Source of the DNA: Candidatus Paraprevotella stercoravium
GTDB taxonomy: Bacteria; Bacteroidota; Bacteroidia; Bacteroidales; Bacteroidaceae
DNA: 64,000 nucleotides
Reading direction: 5' to 3'
Assembly: GCA_944320795.1 (NCBI GenBank)
Contig: CALUIU010000013.1
Coordinates: forward strand, 1 to 64,000
Positions within the stretch are counted from its first letter, which is position 1. Every line of letters starts with the position of its first letter. Of the stretch, positions 44,945 through 53,141 are shown in pieces. The position numbers were made by a program, and so were the translations under genes. The notes under the pieces were generated by a model. It saw nothing but the letters and a program-made list of their open reading frames with translations. It was not told the origin of the DNA and did no database searches.

Positions 44945-45895
44945 TTATTTTTCAAATTCTGATTTTTGTGGAAATTTCTTTTCCAGGAACTCTTTGGCTG
45001 TTTTACGGTCGTCATCTGTTGCATCTTCGGAATCATTCATGCAGAAAAATAAAGGATAGTTCTCTTCAAGTTTCTGATAATCCTTCTTCTTTTGAATGTT
45101 AACATAAAAAGATTCTTTTCCATTTACATAACGTCTTACACCTCGTTTTTCTGCTAATGAAAGATAAGACAATACGCTCCGATGAATATCACCATTGCTG
45201 CGCAAATGATTTTTATTATTTGCAGCACATTCATCGCGTAATGTTACTTCTACTCCTTTTTGATAATCACTTTTCAGATATGCGTCTATGTTATGATGTG
45301 GTAGGCCTGTATAATAGATACCATAAAGTTTTTCTACGATTCGTGTAGAGTGGTCAATCATTTTACGATGATTCTTCAACGGTTTTTTTAATATGTTTTC
45401 TCGAATGAACCATCTTATTTTTCGTAATGGTTTTCGTGTCAGCCTGATAATAGGTAAGCCTTCTGAGGTAAAAAAGTCAATTGGAGTTACGGGTTTATTA
45501 AGGTACATATCATCATTAGAGAATAAAAAATGCTCAGCCAATCCCGGAATTTTATACAAAAAATGTTCAATCAGACTGGAATTGAAACATGGCAAGCTTT
45601 CTTCTGGCATAATATCTTTGTGGTCGACAATCTGGATTTTAGGATTGGTTGTATCTAACCATTCCGGAATCTGGTTGTCTGTAACAATAAATATTTTATG
45701 AACCCAGGGAGCATATAAACTTATTGATCTCAAACTATACTTTAGTTCATCATTATCAGCATACCGCCCTTTACAATTCAAGGATAAATCCTTGGTCGTT
45801 TTTCCTATAAAAGCATTATATTTTGCTTGCCATTGGGGATCGTTGCCGTTAACCCATAGATATACCAGATCTACTTCTATCGGATTCTTTTCCAT
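44945..45895 (-). CDS. Stealth family protein 3 (tandem paralogue of Stealth 2)
   Basis: Also 316 residues, with region 1 VDLVYLWVNGNDPQW, region 2 RYADNDELKYSLRSISLYAPW, region 3 HFLFSNDDMYLNKPV and region 4 PLFFCMNDSE. Identity to Stealth 2 is high across the whole chain, while Stealth 1 is more distant. In fungal and bacterial Stealth enzymes the product is a glycosyl phosphodiester. Two near-identical copies may use different sugar donors or acceptors. Confidence 0.92.
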   Translation of the reverse strand: MEKNPIEVDLVYLWVNGNDPQWQAKYNAFIGKTTKDLSLNCKGRYADNDELKYSLRSISLYAPWVHKIFIVTDNQIPEWLDTTNPKIQIVDHKDIMPEESLPCFNSSLIEHFLYKIPGLAEHFLFSNDDMYLNKPVTPIDFFTSEGLPIIRLTRKPLRKIRWFIRENILKKPLKNHRKMIDHSTRIVEKLYGIYYTGLPHHNIDAYLKSDYQKGVEVTLRDECAANNKNHLRSNGDIHRSVLSYLSLAEKRGVRRYVNGKESFYVNIQKKKDYQKLEENYPLFFCMNDSEDATDDDRKTAKEFLEKKFPQKSEFEK

Positions 45896-45964
45896 GTCTG
45901 ATTCTAGTTTTGAGTAATTTTAGAATTTTAATAATATCATACCGAGAAATTGTAAGATATGTTT

Positions 45965-46774
45965 TCAAGATGGTGTATGAGACGGGTAACCAATCTTTTC
46001 TCCAATTTCCGGGAAATTTCTCAGGATTTCTTTTAAAGCGTGAGCATTTCTGTCTGTACCTGCTTTGAAATTAGTGGTTTTTAGGGATAATTCCTTTGGT
46101 TTTTTCAGCCCTTTGGGTTTGTTATAGCCGAAGGGCACCGGTATAATTGGAGTGTCGTTGGCGACGGCAGCTGCCCAAAACCAAATATCGTCTGTAGTAG
46201 GTGCTATTTGGGTAAACAGATTAACTCCAAGCATTTCCTTTTTTAAGGATCCAGGCGGATAGAGAACACCACCCACTCCTGTTGGTATGTTTCTGTAGTC
46301 TGCATGAATCTTCTTGAACAGAAAATGATACCATCTGTATTTTTTCCAGGTACGATAAGGAGCATCAGGTTTCATGAGTTTGGCTCTGTGGGCCAAGACT
46401 GCATGAGGGATTTGTTTATGCAAGCGAAGTAGATCACGCAACATATGTCGATGATAAAGAACATCATCATCGATAGTTACAATTACTGCATCGGGGAAAT
46501 CGTTTAATGCAGGAATTAATTTTCTATATGATCGAATGTCCTGATCATAGTTTCTGATTTCGAAAATGGGGTAGTCTTCGGAAAGTTTCTTTAACTTTTC
46601 CGGAATACCTTTCTCACCAAACTGAGAGAAGGTCAGGTACAGAATTATCTTATCGGGAAGGACTGAACCTTTTAAAACAGACTGAATGGCATAGATTGCA
46701 TAGGGTATCGCTGCAGGGAATGATGTCAGCGATACAATGACTTTTGTCTTGGACTCAATCGAATTTGTTTTCAT
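45965..46774 (-). CDS. Putative glycosyltransferase
   Basis: A 269-residue GT-A-like protein that begins with a VSLTSFPAAIPYAIYAIQSVL strand-helix unit and has an acidic metal-binding motif DDD at residues 102-104 (VTIDDDVLYH). Conserved blocks GVGGVLYPPGSL and TTDDIWFWAA follow near residues 168 and 200. Such genes are usual neighbours of Stealth and capsule genes; the donor and acceptor are unknown. A promoter at 46889-46920 and a structured leader of about 105 bases precede it on the minus strand. Confidence 0.8.
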   Translation of the reverse strand: MKTNSIESKTKVIVSLTSFPAAIPYAIYAIQSVLKGSVLPDKIILYLTFSQFGEKGIPEKLKKLSEDYPIFEIRNYDQDIRSYRKLIPALNDFPDAVIVTIDDDVLYHRHMLRDLLRLHKQIPHAVLAHRAKLMKPDAPYRTWKKYRWYHFLFKKIHADYRNIPTGVGGVLYPPGSLKKEMLGVNLFTQIAPTTDDIWFWAAAVANDTPIIPVPFGYNKPKGLKKPKELSLKTTNFKAGTDRNAHALKEILRNFPEIGEKIGYPSHTPS

Positions 46775-46794
46775 TTTGCATGGATGGCTATTTT

Positions 46795-46877
46795 ATCTCG
46801 ACAGAATGTTGAGATTCTTACATGATGACTAACATCTTGCGATCGGCCCGAAGCAAGCAAGTCTTCTGAAATCGGGC
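46795..46877 (-). promoter_or_regulatory. Structured 5' leader of the glycosyltransferase-Stealth operon
   Basis: Two helices lie in the predicted untranslated region: GCCCGA (46846-46851) with TCGGGC (46872-46877), and ATCTCGACA (46795-46803) with TGTTGAGAT (46807-46815, one G-T wobble) around a GAA loop. The regulatory meaning is unknown. Confidence 0.4.
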
Positions 46878-46888
46878 TGATACAAACA

Positions 46889-46920
46889 CAAAGTTACTAA
46901 AAAAATAAAGAAAATTCAAT
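46889..46920 (-). promoter_or_regulatory. Promoter of the glycosyltransferase-Stealth operon
   Basis: On the minus strand ATTG (46917-46920), a 20-base spacer and TAACTTTG (46889-46896) fit the Bacteroidota promoter. Confidence 0.65.
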
Positions 46921-47040
46921 TTGCAGATAAAGAATCACATATGAAATCTGAAGGTTGGGAAATCTTTGGTTTTATTCCAATGGCTTTCTGTTATAGTCTT
47001 TCTTTTCTTTATTCTAGAATGTGTAAGTATCTATTTGTTG

Positions 47041-47763
47041 TTATTTAAAACTGTATCCTCCGTTGATTTCCAATACGCTTCCATTAATATAGGAATTGTT
47101 GATGCAAAACATTACTGTATCCGCAACCTCTTTGGGAGTCGCAAATCGTTTAATTGCAGTTTTTTGGTATATATTGTTTCTTATTTCTAATGGTTTGTTT
47201 TTTTGCCATTCCGTTTCAACAAAGCCTGGGGCGATAATGTTGACCGTTGTTCCTGTGCCCTCAAACTCTTTTACCAGATTTTTTCCTAAGGCATGAAGAG
47301 CCGCTTTGCTTACTCCATAAGGGAGTGAGGTGGCATGAGGCAAGATACCAAGCATTGAACCGATAAAAACAATGCGGGAATTGTTTTCGATAAGAGTATG
47401 TAAATCCCTGATTAAATAAAAATGAGAGTTCACTGTTGCAAACATTACTTTTTCCCAGTCATCATCAGTGATTTCAAAGTTTTTCTTTCTAACTGTGAGT
47501 CCTGTATTGCCAATGATGCAGTTTATAGCTTTGCTATTTTCTCTTATTTCCTTTATGAACTGATAAAAAGATTTTTTTTGGCTTTGATCTGCTTTAATTA
47601 TTTTATAGTGTGAACTAATCTTTTGAAAGTCTTTACTTGCACCTTCTGCAGCTTTATCATCGTTTGCATAATTTGTCCACACAAAATAATCTTGTTTTAA
47701 TAGTTCTACAACAATGGACTTTCCGATCCCCTTAGTACCTCCGGTAACGATTGCTGTTTTCAT
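47041..47763 (-). CDS. SDR-family NAD(P)-dependent oxidoreductase
   Basis: A short-chain dehydrogenase with the nucleotide-binding TGGTKGIG (residues 7-14), catalytic Asn112, Ser136, Tyr149 and Lys153 (YGVSK), and the LEINGGYSF end. Length 240 residues. The TGGTKGIG and NGGY blocks resemble FabG-type enzymes, but its place beside a CDP-polyol-type cytidylyltransferase makes reduction of a sugar or ketose phosphate to an alditol phosphate plausible. The substrate cannot be read from sequence. It lies 40 bases after the fused TagD-like gene. Confidence 0.85.
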   Translation of the reverse strand: MKTAIVTGGTKGIGKSIVVELLKQDYFVWTNYANDDKAAEGASKDFQKISSHYKIIKADQSQKKSFYQFIKEIRENSKAINCIIGNTGLTVRKKNFEITDDDWEKVMFATVNSHFYLIRDLHTLIENNSRIVFIGSMLGILPHATSLPYGVSKAALHALGKNLVKEFEGTGTTVNIIAPGFVETEWQKNKPLEIRNNIYQKTAIKRFATPKEVADTVMFCINNSYINGSVLEINGGYSFK

Positions 47764-47803
47764 ATATATTGTTCGTTGAAAATATAGATAAGATTTAATT
47801 TCA

Positions 47804-49150
47804 TTATTTTAGCAAGGTTGTATGTTCCTTATTCAGAAACTTTTCAATGATTTCTGTTATGGCTATGGATTCATTCCTGTATAGATGGAAACTGCTGATG
47901 CGTTTGTTGAAAATCATAGACGCAAACTCTTGTATCTCATAGCGTAATCCGTCTCCATCATAACTATAAAAATATTTTTTATTTTTGTTCTGATCCTCAT
48001 AGCGTACCTCAAAGAAATTAGTCAGCCACCAGGGAGATGGCACAAGGATATATCCTTTAGTGCCGGAAACAACCAGATTGCCTTCTGTTTTTACTCCAAG
48101 ACCTAAGGTAAACGAGGCTACAGCGCTATCATAAATCAAATGACCGCTGGTGAAGATATCAACTTTATTCTTTATTTTACTATAGAATTTGACATCCACA
48201 TAATTTTTTCCTAGCAGTTTTATGATTGCCATCAGACAAAGTGGTGCCAACTCTGTAACAGAACCACCTGCTTCGCTGACATTGAATTCACGTAGATTTG
48301 TTTCCGGCATCAATTTAGAGAGAGAGGCTTTTACGTCAACAACGTCACCTATCATACCGCTTTTTACGAGTACTAGAAGATGATTCCAAGCCGGACAGAA
48401 AGCCGTTTTGTTTGCTTCTAATATTACCAGATTTTTTTGTTTGGCAATTTCATAAAGATCTGATGCTTCTTGTTTCTTTAAAACGAATGGAATTTCGCAT
48501 AGAACATGTTTTCCTGCAAGCAGTGCTTGTTTTGAATAATCATAGTGGCTTATATGGGGAGATGCTACATAAACTGCATCGACATTCTTCAGGAATGCAT
48601 TATAGTCGGTATATGCCTGGAGTTTATGCTTTGTTGCAAATAAAGTCGCTTCTTCAACATTCGGATTATAAACAGATACAACATGAACTCCGCTTACATA
48701 TTGGCTTTCATTTAAGAAACGGGGGGCAATACGTCCAGAACCTACGATTCCTATTTTGAGAATAGTTTGACTCTCTGCACGTAGTTGTGTACTGGAAATA
48801 CCTTCTGTACGAGGTAAATAAACAACCTTACAATATTCATTCAAATAGTCAAATTTACCTTCCCAATCTGAACCTATAGCAAAAATATCTACATTGTATT
48901 TTTGGATATCATCGATTTTTTGTCCAATGTAGTCTTCTATGATAATTTCATCCGCAAATCCAGTTTTCTTAACTGCCTCAATACGTTCCAGCACATTGTT
49001 GCGTACGTTCAGTTTACCACGCTCTTTATCAAAAGAATCAGATGTGACTCCAACAATCAGATAATCTCCAAGAGCTTTTGCTCTACGGAGTAGGTTTATA
49101 TGTCCCTCATGTAGAAGGTCGTATGTTCCATATGTGATGACTTTTTTCAT
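47804..49150 (-). CDS. Fusion of TagD-like cytidylyltransferase and Gfo/Idh/MocA oxidoreductase domain
   Basis: Residues 1-125 match TagD, glycerol-3-phosphate cytidylyltransferase: YGTYDLLHEGH at residues 7-17 contains the HxGH motif, GSDWEGKFDYL is near residue 93, and RTEGISSTQLR closes the domain. Residues 131-448 are a Gfo/Idh/MocA-type Rossmann protein with IVGSGRIA at 135-142 and CEIP at 218-221. The usual EKP lysine is Ile220, and the usual catalytic His block appears as GGSVTELAPL. The first domain likely makes CDP-glycerol or another CDP-alditol; the second may be inactive or catalytically different. Length 448 residues. Confidence 0.88.
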   Translation of the reverse strand: MKKVITYGTYDLLHEGHINLLRRAKALGDYLIVGVTSDSFDKERGKLNVRNNVLERIEAVKKTGFADEIIIEDYIGQKIDDIQKYNVDIFAIGSDWEGKFDYLNEYCKVVYLPRTEGISSTQLRAESQTILKIGIVGSGRIAPRFLNESQYVSGVHVVSVYNPNVEEATLFATKHKLQAYTDYNAFLKNVDAVYVASPHISHYDYSKQALLAGKHVLCEIPFVLKKQEASDLYEIAKQKNLVILEANKTAFCPAWNHLLVLVKSGMIGDVVDVKASLSKLMPETNLREFNVSEAGGSVTELAPLCLMAIIKLLGKNYVDVKFYSKIKNKVDIFTSGHLIYDSAVASFTLGLGVKTEGNLVVSGTKGYILVPSPWWLTNFFEVRYEDQNKNKKYFYSYDGDGLRYEIQEFASMIFNKRISSFHLYRNESIAITEIIEKFLNKEHTTLLK

Positions 49151-49267
49151 TTTCTTTTTAATGATCCTTGTTCGTTTTTACTTTTCTTTTACCCTACAAA
49201 GATGGAAAACAGTTATTATGTTGGATTATTTCTGATTCCTTGAGCTGTCTCTTAAATGGCTTTTATT

Positions 49268-50452
49268 TCAATTGAGGTTTTCGATAAACTCTTTGATTTT
49301 CTTTACTACTTGTTGGGATGCATCTCCATAGGAAAAGTTTTTATAATCTTCTTCTATGAAATGATTTAATTTATTCAGATAATCATTCTCATTAAAATGC
49401 AGAATCATTTGAATAAGTTCGGCATTTGTATGGGTATAGGGGAATGGTAGTTGATTGAAAATCGGTCTTATTCCTCTACTCTTTTTATATTCCTCTAGAT
49501 CAGGTGTATATAGAATAACAGGTTTTTCCATGATTCCAAAATCCATCATTACAGAAGAGTAGTCTGTAATGAGAAAATCTGATAATAGGAATAACTCTTG
49601 CGGGTCGGAGTATCGGCTTCCATTTATGATATTTTCCGAATAGGAGAATATGTGATCGCGTGTACTGATATTGGGATGCAGACGGACAATAAAAATCCAC
49701 TCTTCACCGGTTTTTTGATTTAATGCCTTCAGTATTTGCTTAAAATCAAGATTATACATGTCTGTTTTTCGGTTGTCTCTAAATGTGGGCGCATACATCA
49801 CAATTTTTTTGTTTAGCGGAATTTGAAGTCTAGTCTTGATTTGCTTTATGCTTTCAGATGTTTGATTGAAATAAATGTCATCTCTTGGTGATCCGAATTC
49901 AAGGATATCGCCCTGATACCAGAATGATTCTTTGATTACTTTACTCAGGATTCCGCTACCGGAGAGTATCAGGTCGGTGATTTTAGAATCTTCGATACTT
50001 TGTTGGACGTATCTTTGTGGCAATAGATGTTCTGCTTCTCCTTCAATAAGTTTTAACGGAAAAGCTCCATGCCAGGTTTGGATATAATATTGGTCTTTTT
50101 TCTTTTTGAAAGGTAATCTTTGCTTGGTGTTACAGATGATGATGGAGGAAGTCGCATAAATATATGCTTCTTTTAGACTTCCGACTTTTATCTGTTTGAT
50201 TTCTTTGGGTAAATGAATGGCTTTTTTCTTGGTGACCCAATATAATTCATAAGGTAGCTGTTGTCTGATGATTTCTTCTGCAATATATTTGGGATTATCG
50301 CCAAAATCTTTCCCGTTGAAGTTATTAAATACAATCCGATTTTTTTTTACTTTGACAGATTTAAATAGATTGGAAAAAATTATATATTTAATATCTGCTA
50401 TCGCATTTTTGTAAGTCCGCTTTATTTTTTTTCTGATTGATTTGATAGACAT
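49268..50452 (-). CDS. CDP-glycerol/CDP-alditol phosphotransferase (TagB/TagF-like)
   Basis: The family moves glycerol phosphate or ribitol phosphate from the CDP-activated form to a growing polymer, as in wall teichoic acid synthesis. The conserved TWHG motif lies at residues 126-129, followed by YAPTFRD near residue 220, VRLHPN near 258, ITDYSSVMMDFG near 300 and FSYGDASQQVVKKI at the end. Length 394 residues, shorter than TagF of Bacillus and lacking a clear N-terminal membrane part. It pairs with the TagD-like fusion gene 117 bases further along. Confidence 0.92.
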   Translation of the reverse strand: MSIKSIRKKIKRTYKNAIADIKYIIFSNLFKSVKVKKNRIVFNNFNGKDFGDNPKYIAEEIIRQQLPYELYWVTKKKAIHLPKEIKQIKVGSLKEAYIYATSSIIICNTKQRLPFKKKKDQYYIQTWHGAFPLKLIEGEAEHLLPQRYVQQSIEDSKITDLILSGSGILSKVIKESFWYQGDILEFGSPRDDIYFNQTSESIKQIKTRLQIPLNKKIVMYAPTFRDNRKTDMYNLDFKQILKALNQKTGEEWIFIVRLHPNISTRDHIFSYSENIINGSRYSDPQELFLLSDFLITDYSSVMMDFGIMEKPVILYTPDLEEYKKSRGIRPIFNQLPFPYTHTNAELIQMILHFNENDYLNKLNHFIEEDYKNFSYGDASQQVVKKIKEFIENLN

Positions 50453-50456
50453 ACTT

Positions 50457-51416
50457 CTATTTGTTTTTATATAAGTCGATGAAACATTCTATTATGCTAT
50501 ACCATAAAACGAAGTGGGCAGATGCGCGTAATCCTTTAATCAGAATATTCTTGAATTCTTTTTTATCGTAACCGACAGTGTCTTTGTATTCTTTGAATAA
50601 ATTGTTTTTTAACAGTCTGTGTACAGCCCGAAAATTATAATAATCAAAAAAGGCTTTGTCTTTATATTTCACACAATGTGTTTCTTTATAGGAGTTGTGA
50701 ATCTGCATAATCAGCAATAAGTCTTTGATTCTTTTGGGATTTTTACTGCTTGTAATGCTTCCACTGCTCCTGGCTAAATAACGGTATGGAGCATAAGGAA
50801 TCGGAATAATTGTTTTTGCATGAAAAAGACACCGAACCATATACTCATTATCTTCATGAAAGATTCCCGGGTAAAACGTCAGTTGGTTTTCTTTTAAGAA
50901 ACTATGACGGAATATAAATTTCTGAACTGGAGTTTCTCTGATTTTACTGACAAGTTGGAATCTGTTTAATTTCTTGCAATACAGATAATGATTGTATTTT
51001 CGATGGAAAATAGAGACATATTTGATTTTTTGATTTTTTTCTTTTATACGAAGCATATCAAAGGCAAGTATGTCTGCATGATATTCTTTTATATATTTTA
51101 TGATCTTGCTGAGACTATCGGATTCGATGCTGTCGTCGCTGTCAACGAACCAGATGTATTGCCCTTGGGCTGCTTTTAACCCGGTGTTTCTGGCACAGCT
51201 CAGTCCCATGTTGTTTTGATGAATGAGTTGTGTAATAGACTGGTATTGATCGTAATATTGGGTTGCAATTGCAGCAGACTGGTCGCTACTGTCATCATTG
51301 ACCATAATAATCTCAATGTCAGAGATATGATTGCCGAGTTGTGAGTAGATACTTCTTAAGGTTCCGTCAATGTATTTTTCGACATTGTATATAGGGATAA
51401 TGATTGAAAGTAACAT
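50457..51416 (-). CDS. Family 2 glycosyltransferase
   Basis: A GT-A enzyme with the N-terminal LLSIIIPIYNVEKYIDGTL fold, MVNDDSSDQS near residue 40 and the DXD-type WFVDSDDSIES near residue 93. The start at 51416 (319 residues) places MLLSIIIP at the N-terminus as in the family; an upstream Met would add 20 charged residues without coding character. It is 4 bases before the TagF-like gene, so the two are translated together. It probably adds the sugar to which the phosphopolyol is linked or which decorates it. Confidence 0.88.
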   Translation of the reverse strand: MLLSIIIPIYNVEKYIDGTLRSIYSQLGNHISDIEIIMVNDDSSDQSAAIATQYYDQYQSITQLIHQNNMGLSCARNTGLKAAQGQYIWFVDSDDSIESDSLSKIIKYIKEYHADILAFDMLRIKEKNQKIKYVSIFHRKYNHYLYCKKLNRFQLVSKIRETPVQKFIFRHSFLKENQLTFYPGIFHEDNEYMVRCLFHAKTIIPIPYAPYRYLARSSGSITSSKNPKRIKDLLLIMQIHNSYKETHCVKYKDKAFFDYYNFRAVHRLLKNNLFKEYKDTVGYDKKEFKNILIKGLRASAHFVLWYSIIECFIDLYKNK

Positions 51417-51497
51417 ATTGTTTTTTATCCTTTGGTTAAGCTGAAAGCATTGTTTCCGAAGTGATTCTGATCTCAATTAATATTCTTTTAGAGATTG

Positions 51498-52253
51498 CTA
51501 TTGATTCGCTTCTTTGACTTTGCGGAACAGGTCTGAGGCAAAGATGAAGCTATTCAACTTTTCGTTGGTAGAATGCATGATGTCATTTTTGGTTCCTTGC
51601 CATTCCTTGTGACCTTCGCATAGATAAACAATATTGTCACCGATTCCCATGACAGAATTCATATCGTGCGTGTTGATGATGGTAGTCATGTTAAATTCTT
51701 CCGTAATGTCGTGAATCAGTTCATCGATAACAATAGAGGTTTTCGGATCCAGTCCGGAGTTCGGTTCATCACAGAACAAATATTGCGGATTCAAGGCTAT
51801 GGCGCGGGCTATTGCCACTCGTTTTTGCATACCGCCACTGATTTCTCCCGGATATTTCTTTTGAGCATCGATCAGATTTACCCTGTCTAAGCAGAAACGA
51901 GCACGTTTGATACGTTCGCTAAGTGTGTCGTTAGAGAACATATCAAGTGGGAACATAACGTTTTCCAATACCGTCATGGAATCAAATAAGGCTGCACTTT
52001 GGAAAATCATGCCCATTTCTCGTCGGATTTGCATTTTTTCTTTTTTGCCCATGACTACGTAGTTGCGTCCGTCATAGAGAATATTACCGCTTGTCGGAAG
52101 CAACAGACCGACAATGCATTTCATCAGAACGGTCTTTCCTGAACCGCTCTGACCGATAATCAGGTTTGTTTTGCCGTTTTCAAAAACAGCATTGATGCCT
52201 TTCAAGACTTCTTTGTCGTCAAAAGACTTATATAGGGAATTGATTTCTATCAT
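51498..52253 (-). CDS. mlaF: MlaF-like ABC transporter ATPase
   Basis: The ATPase of the Mla-type ABC system that moves phospholipids between the inner membrane and periplasm. The Walker A IIGQSGSGKTVLM is near residue 33, the signature EISGGMQKRVAIARA near residue 137, and YLFCDEPNSGLDP contains Walker B. Length 251 residues. It is 6 bases after the MlaE-like gene. No MlaD-type substrate-binding protein is in the window. Confidence 0.88.
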   Translation of the reverse strand: MIEINSLYKSFDDKEVLKGINAVFENGKTNLIIGQSGSGKTVLMKCIVGLLLPTSGNILYDGRNYVVMGKKEKMQIRREMGMIFQSAALFDSMTVLENVMFPLDMFSNDTLSERIKRARFCLDRVNLIDAQKKYPGEISGGMQKRVAIARAIALNPQYLFCDEPNSGLDPKTSIVIDELIHDITEEFNMTTIINTHDMNSVMGIGDNIVYLCEGHKEWQGTKNDIMHSTNEKLNSFIFASDLFRKVKEANQ

Positions 52254-52259
52254 GATGGT

Positions 52260-53015
52260 TTATGAAAGAAGTTGAGTTAAAAAAACATCAGCGAATAGAA
52301 TCAGCACACTGCTGCTTACAACCGAATTGGTACTGGCTTTTCCTACTTCTACGGATCCGCCTTCAACACTATATCCGTAAAAAGCCGAAACGCTGGCAAT
52401 AATAAAGGCAAAAAAGATGGATTTGATAAATCCCATCCATACGTACCATTCTTTGAATTCATGTTGTAAACCTAAGGTGAGATCTTCAATGGTTATGACA
52501 TGGCCGATGACTGATGTTGCATAGGCTCCGACAAAACCGGCAAAAATACTGAATGCGACAAGGATTGGGATCATGGTCATCATGCCGATGATCTTGGGCA
52601 TGATTAGGAAATTCGCAGAATTTACTCCCATAATGTCTAGTGCATCAATTTGTTGGGTGACTCTCATCGTACCGATTTCAGATGCAATGTTAGAACCTAC
52701 TTTTCCCGCAAGGATGAGACACATAATGGAAGAGGAGAACTCCAAAAGCATGATTTCACGTGTCGTATAGCCTGTAACAAAACGTGGCATCCACGGACTT
52801 TGGATATTTAATTTGATTTGAATACAAATTACAGCACCGATAAAAAAGGAAATCAGCAAGACAATGCCGATAGAGTCTACTCCTAATTGATTCATTTCCT
52901 TGATGTATTGTTTGAAAAACATGCGCCAGCGATCTGGTTTTCCAAACGTTTTTCCCATGAGCAAGAGATACTTGCCAAATGTGGATAGTGGTTTTGTAAG
53001 TAACATAATCATCAA
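52260..53015 (-). CDS. mlaE: MlaE-like ABC transporter permease
   Basis: The inner-membrane permease of the Mla family, with six hydrophobic segments. The family block LAGKVGSNIASEIGTMRVTQQIDALDIMG lies at about residues 102-130 and is highly conserved. Length 251 residues. It is the first gene of a minus-strand run that continues into the glycosyltransferase, TagF-like and TagD-like genes. Whether Mla and the polymer genes are really one transcript is uncertain. Confidence 0.88.
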   Translation of the reverse strand: MMIMLLTKPLSTFGKYLLLMGKTFGKPDRWRMFFKQYIKEMNQLGVDSIGIVLLISFFIGAVICIQIKLNIQSPWMPRFVTGYTTREIMLLEFSSSIMCLILAGKVGSNIASEIGTMRVTQQIDALDIMGVNSANFLIMPKIIGMMTMIPILVAFSIFAGFVGAYATSVIGHVITIEDLTLGLQHEFKEWYVWMGFIKSIFFAFIIASVSAFYGYSVEGGSVEVGKASTNSVVSSSVLILFADVFLTQLLS

Positions 53016-53033
53016 ATACTTTATTCTTCCTTA

Positions 53034-53041
53034 CAAAAATA
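53034..53041 (-). promoter_or_regulatory. Promoter -7 box of the MlaE-like gene
   Basis: CAAAAATA on the plus strand, TATTTTTG on the minus strand, 18 bases before the start codon. Confidence 0.6.
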
Positions 53042-53052
53042 ATGAAAATCCT

Positions 53053-53086
53053 ATAAAAAACCGCAATCATACAAACGGTTTTTTAT
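53053..53086. promoter_or_regulatory. Inverted repeat in the mlaE-lptB divergent promoter region
   Basis: ATAAAAAACCG (53053-53063) pairs with CGGTTTTTTAT (53076-53086) around 12 bases. It lies between the two divergent -7 boxes, next to where the mlaE -33 element would be. It could be an operator for a dimeric regulator or a terminator-like element. Confidence 0.45.
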
Positions 53087-53114
53087 TATTACAATCTTTT
53101 TCTATATATTTTCG

Positions 53115-53122
53115 TATTTTTG
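53115..53122 (+). promoter_or_regulatory. Promoter -7 box of lptB
   Basis: TATTTTTG matches TAnnTTTG and lies 19 bases before the start codon at 53142. Confidence 0.6.
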
Positions 53123-53141
53123 CATTCGAAATAAAAAATAT

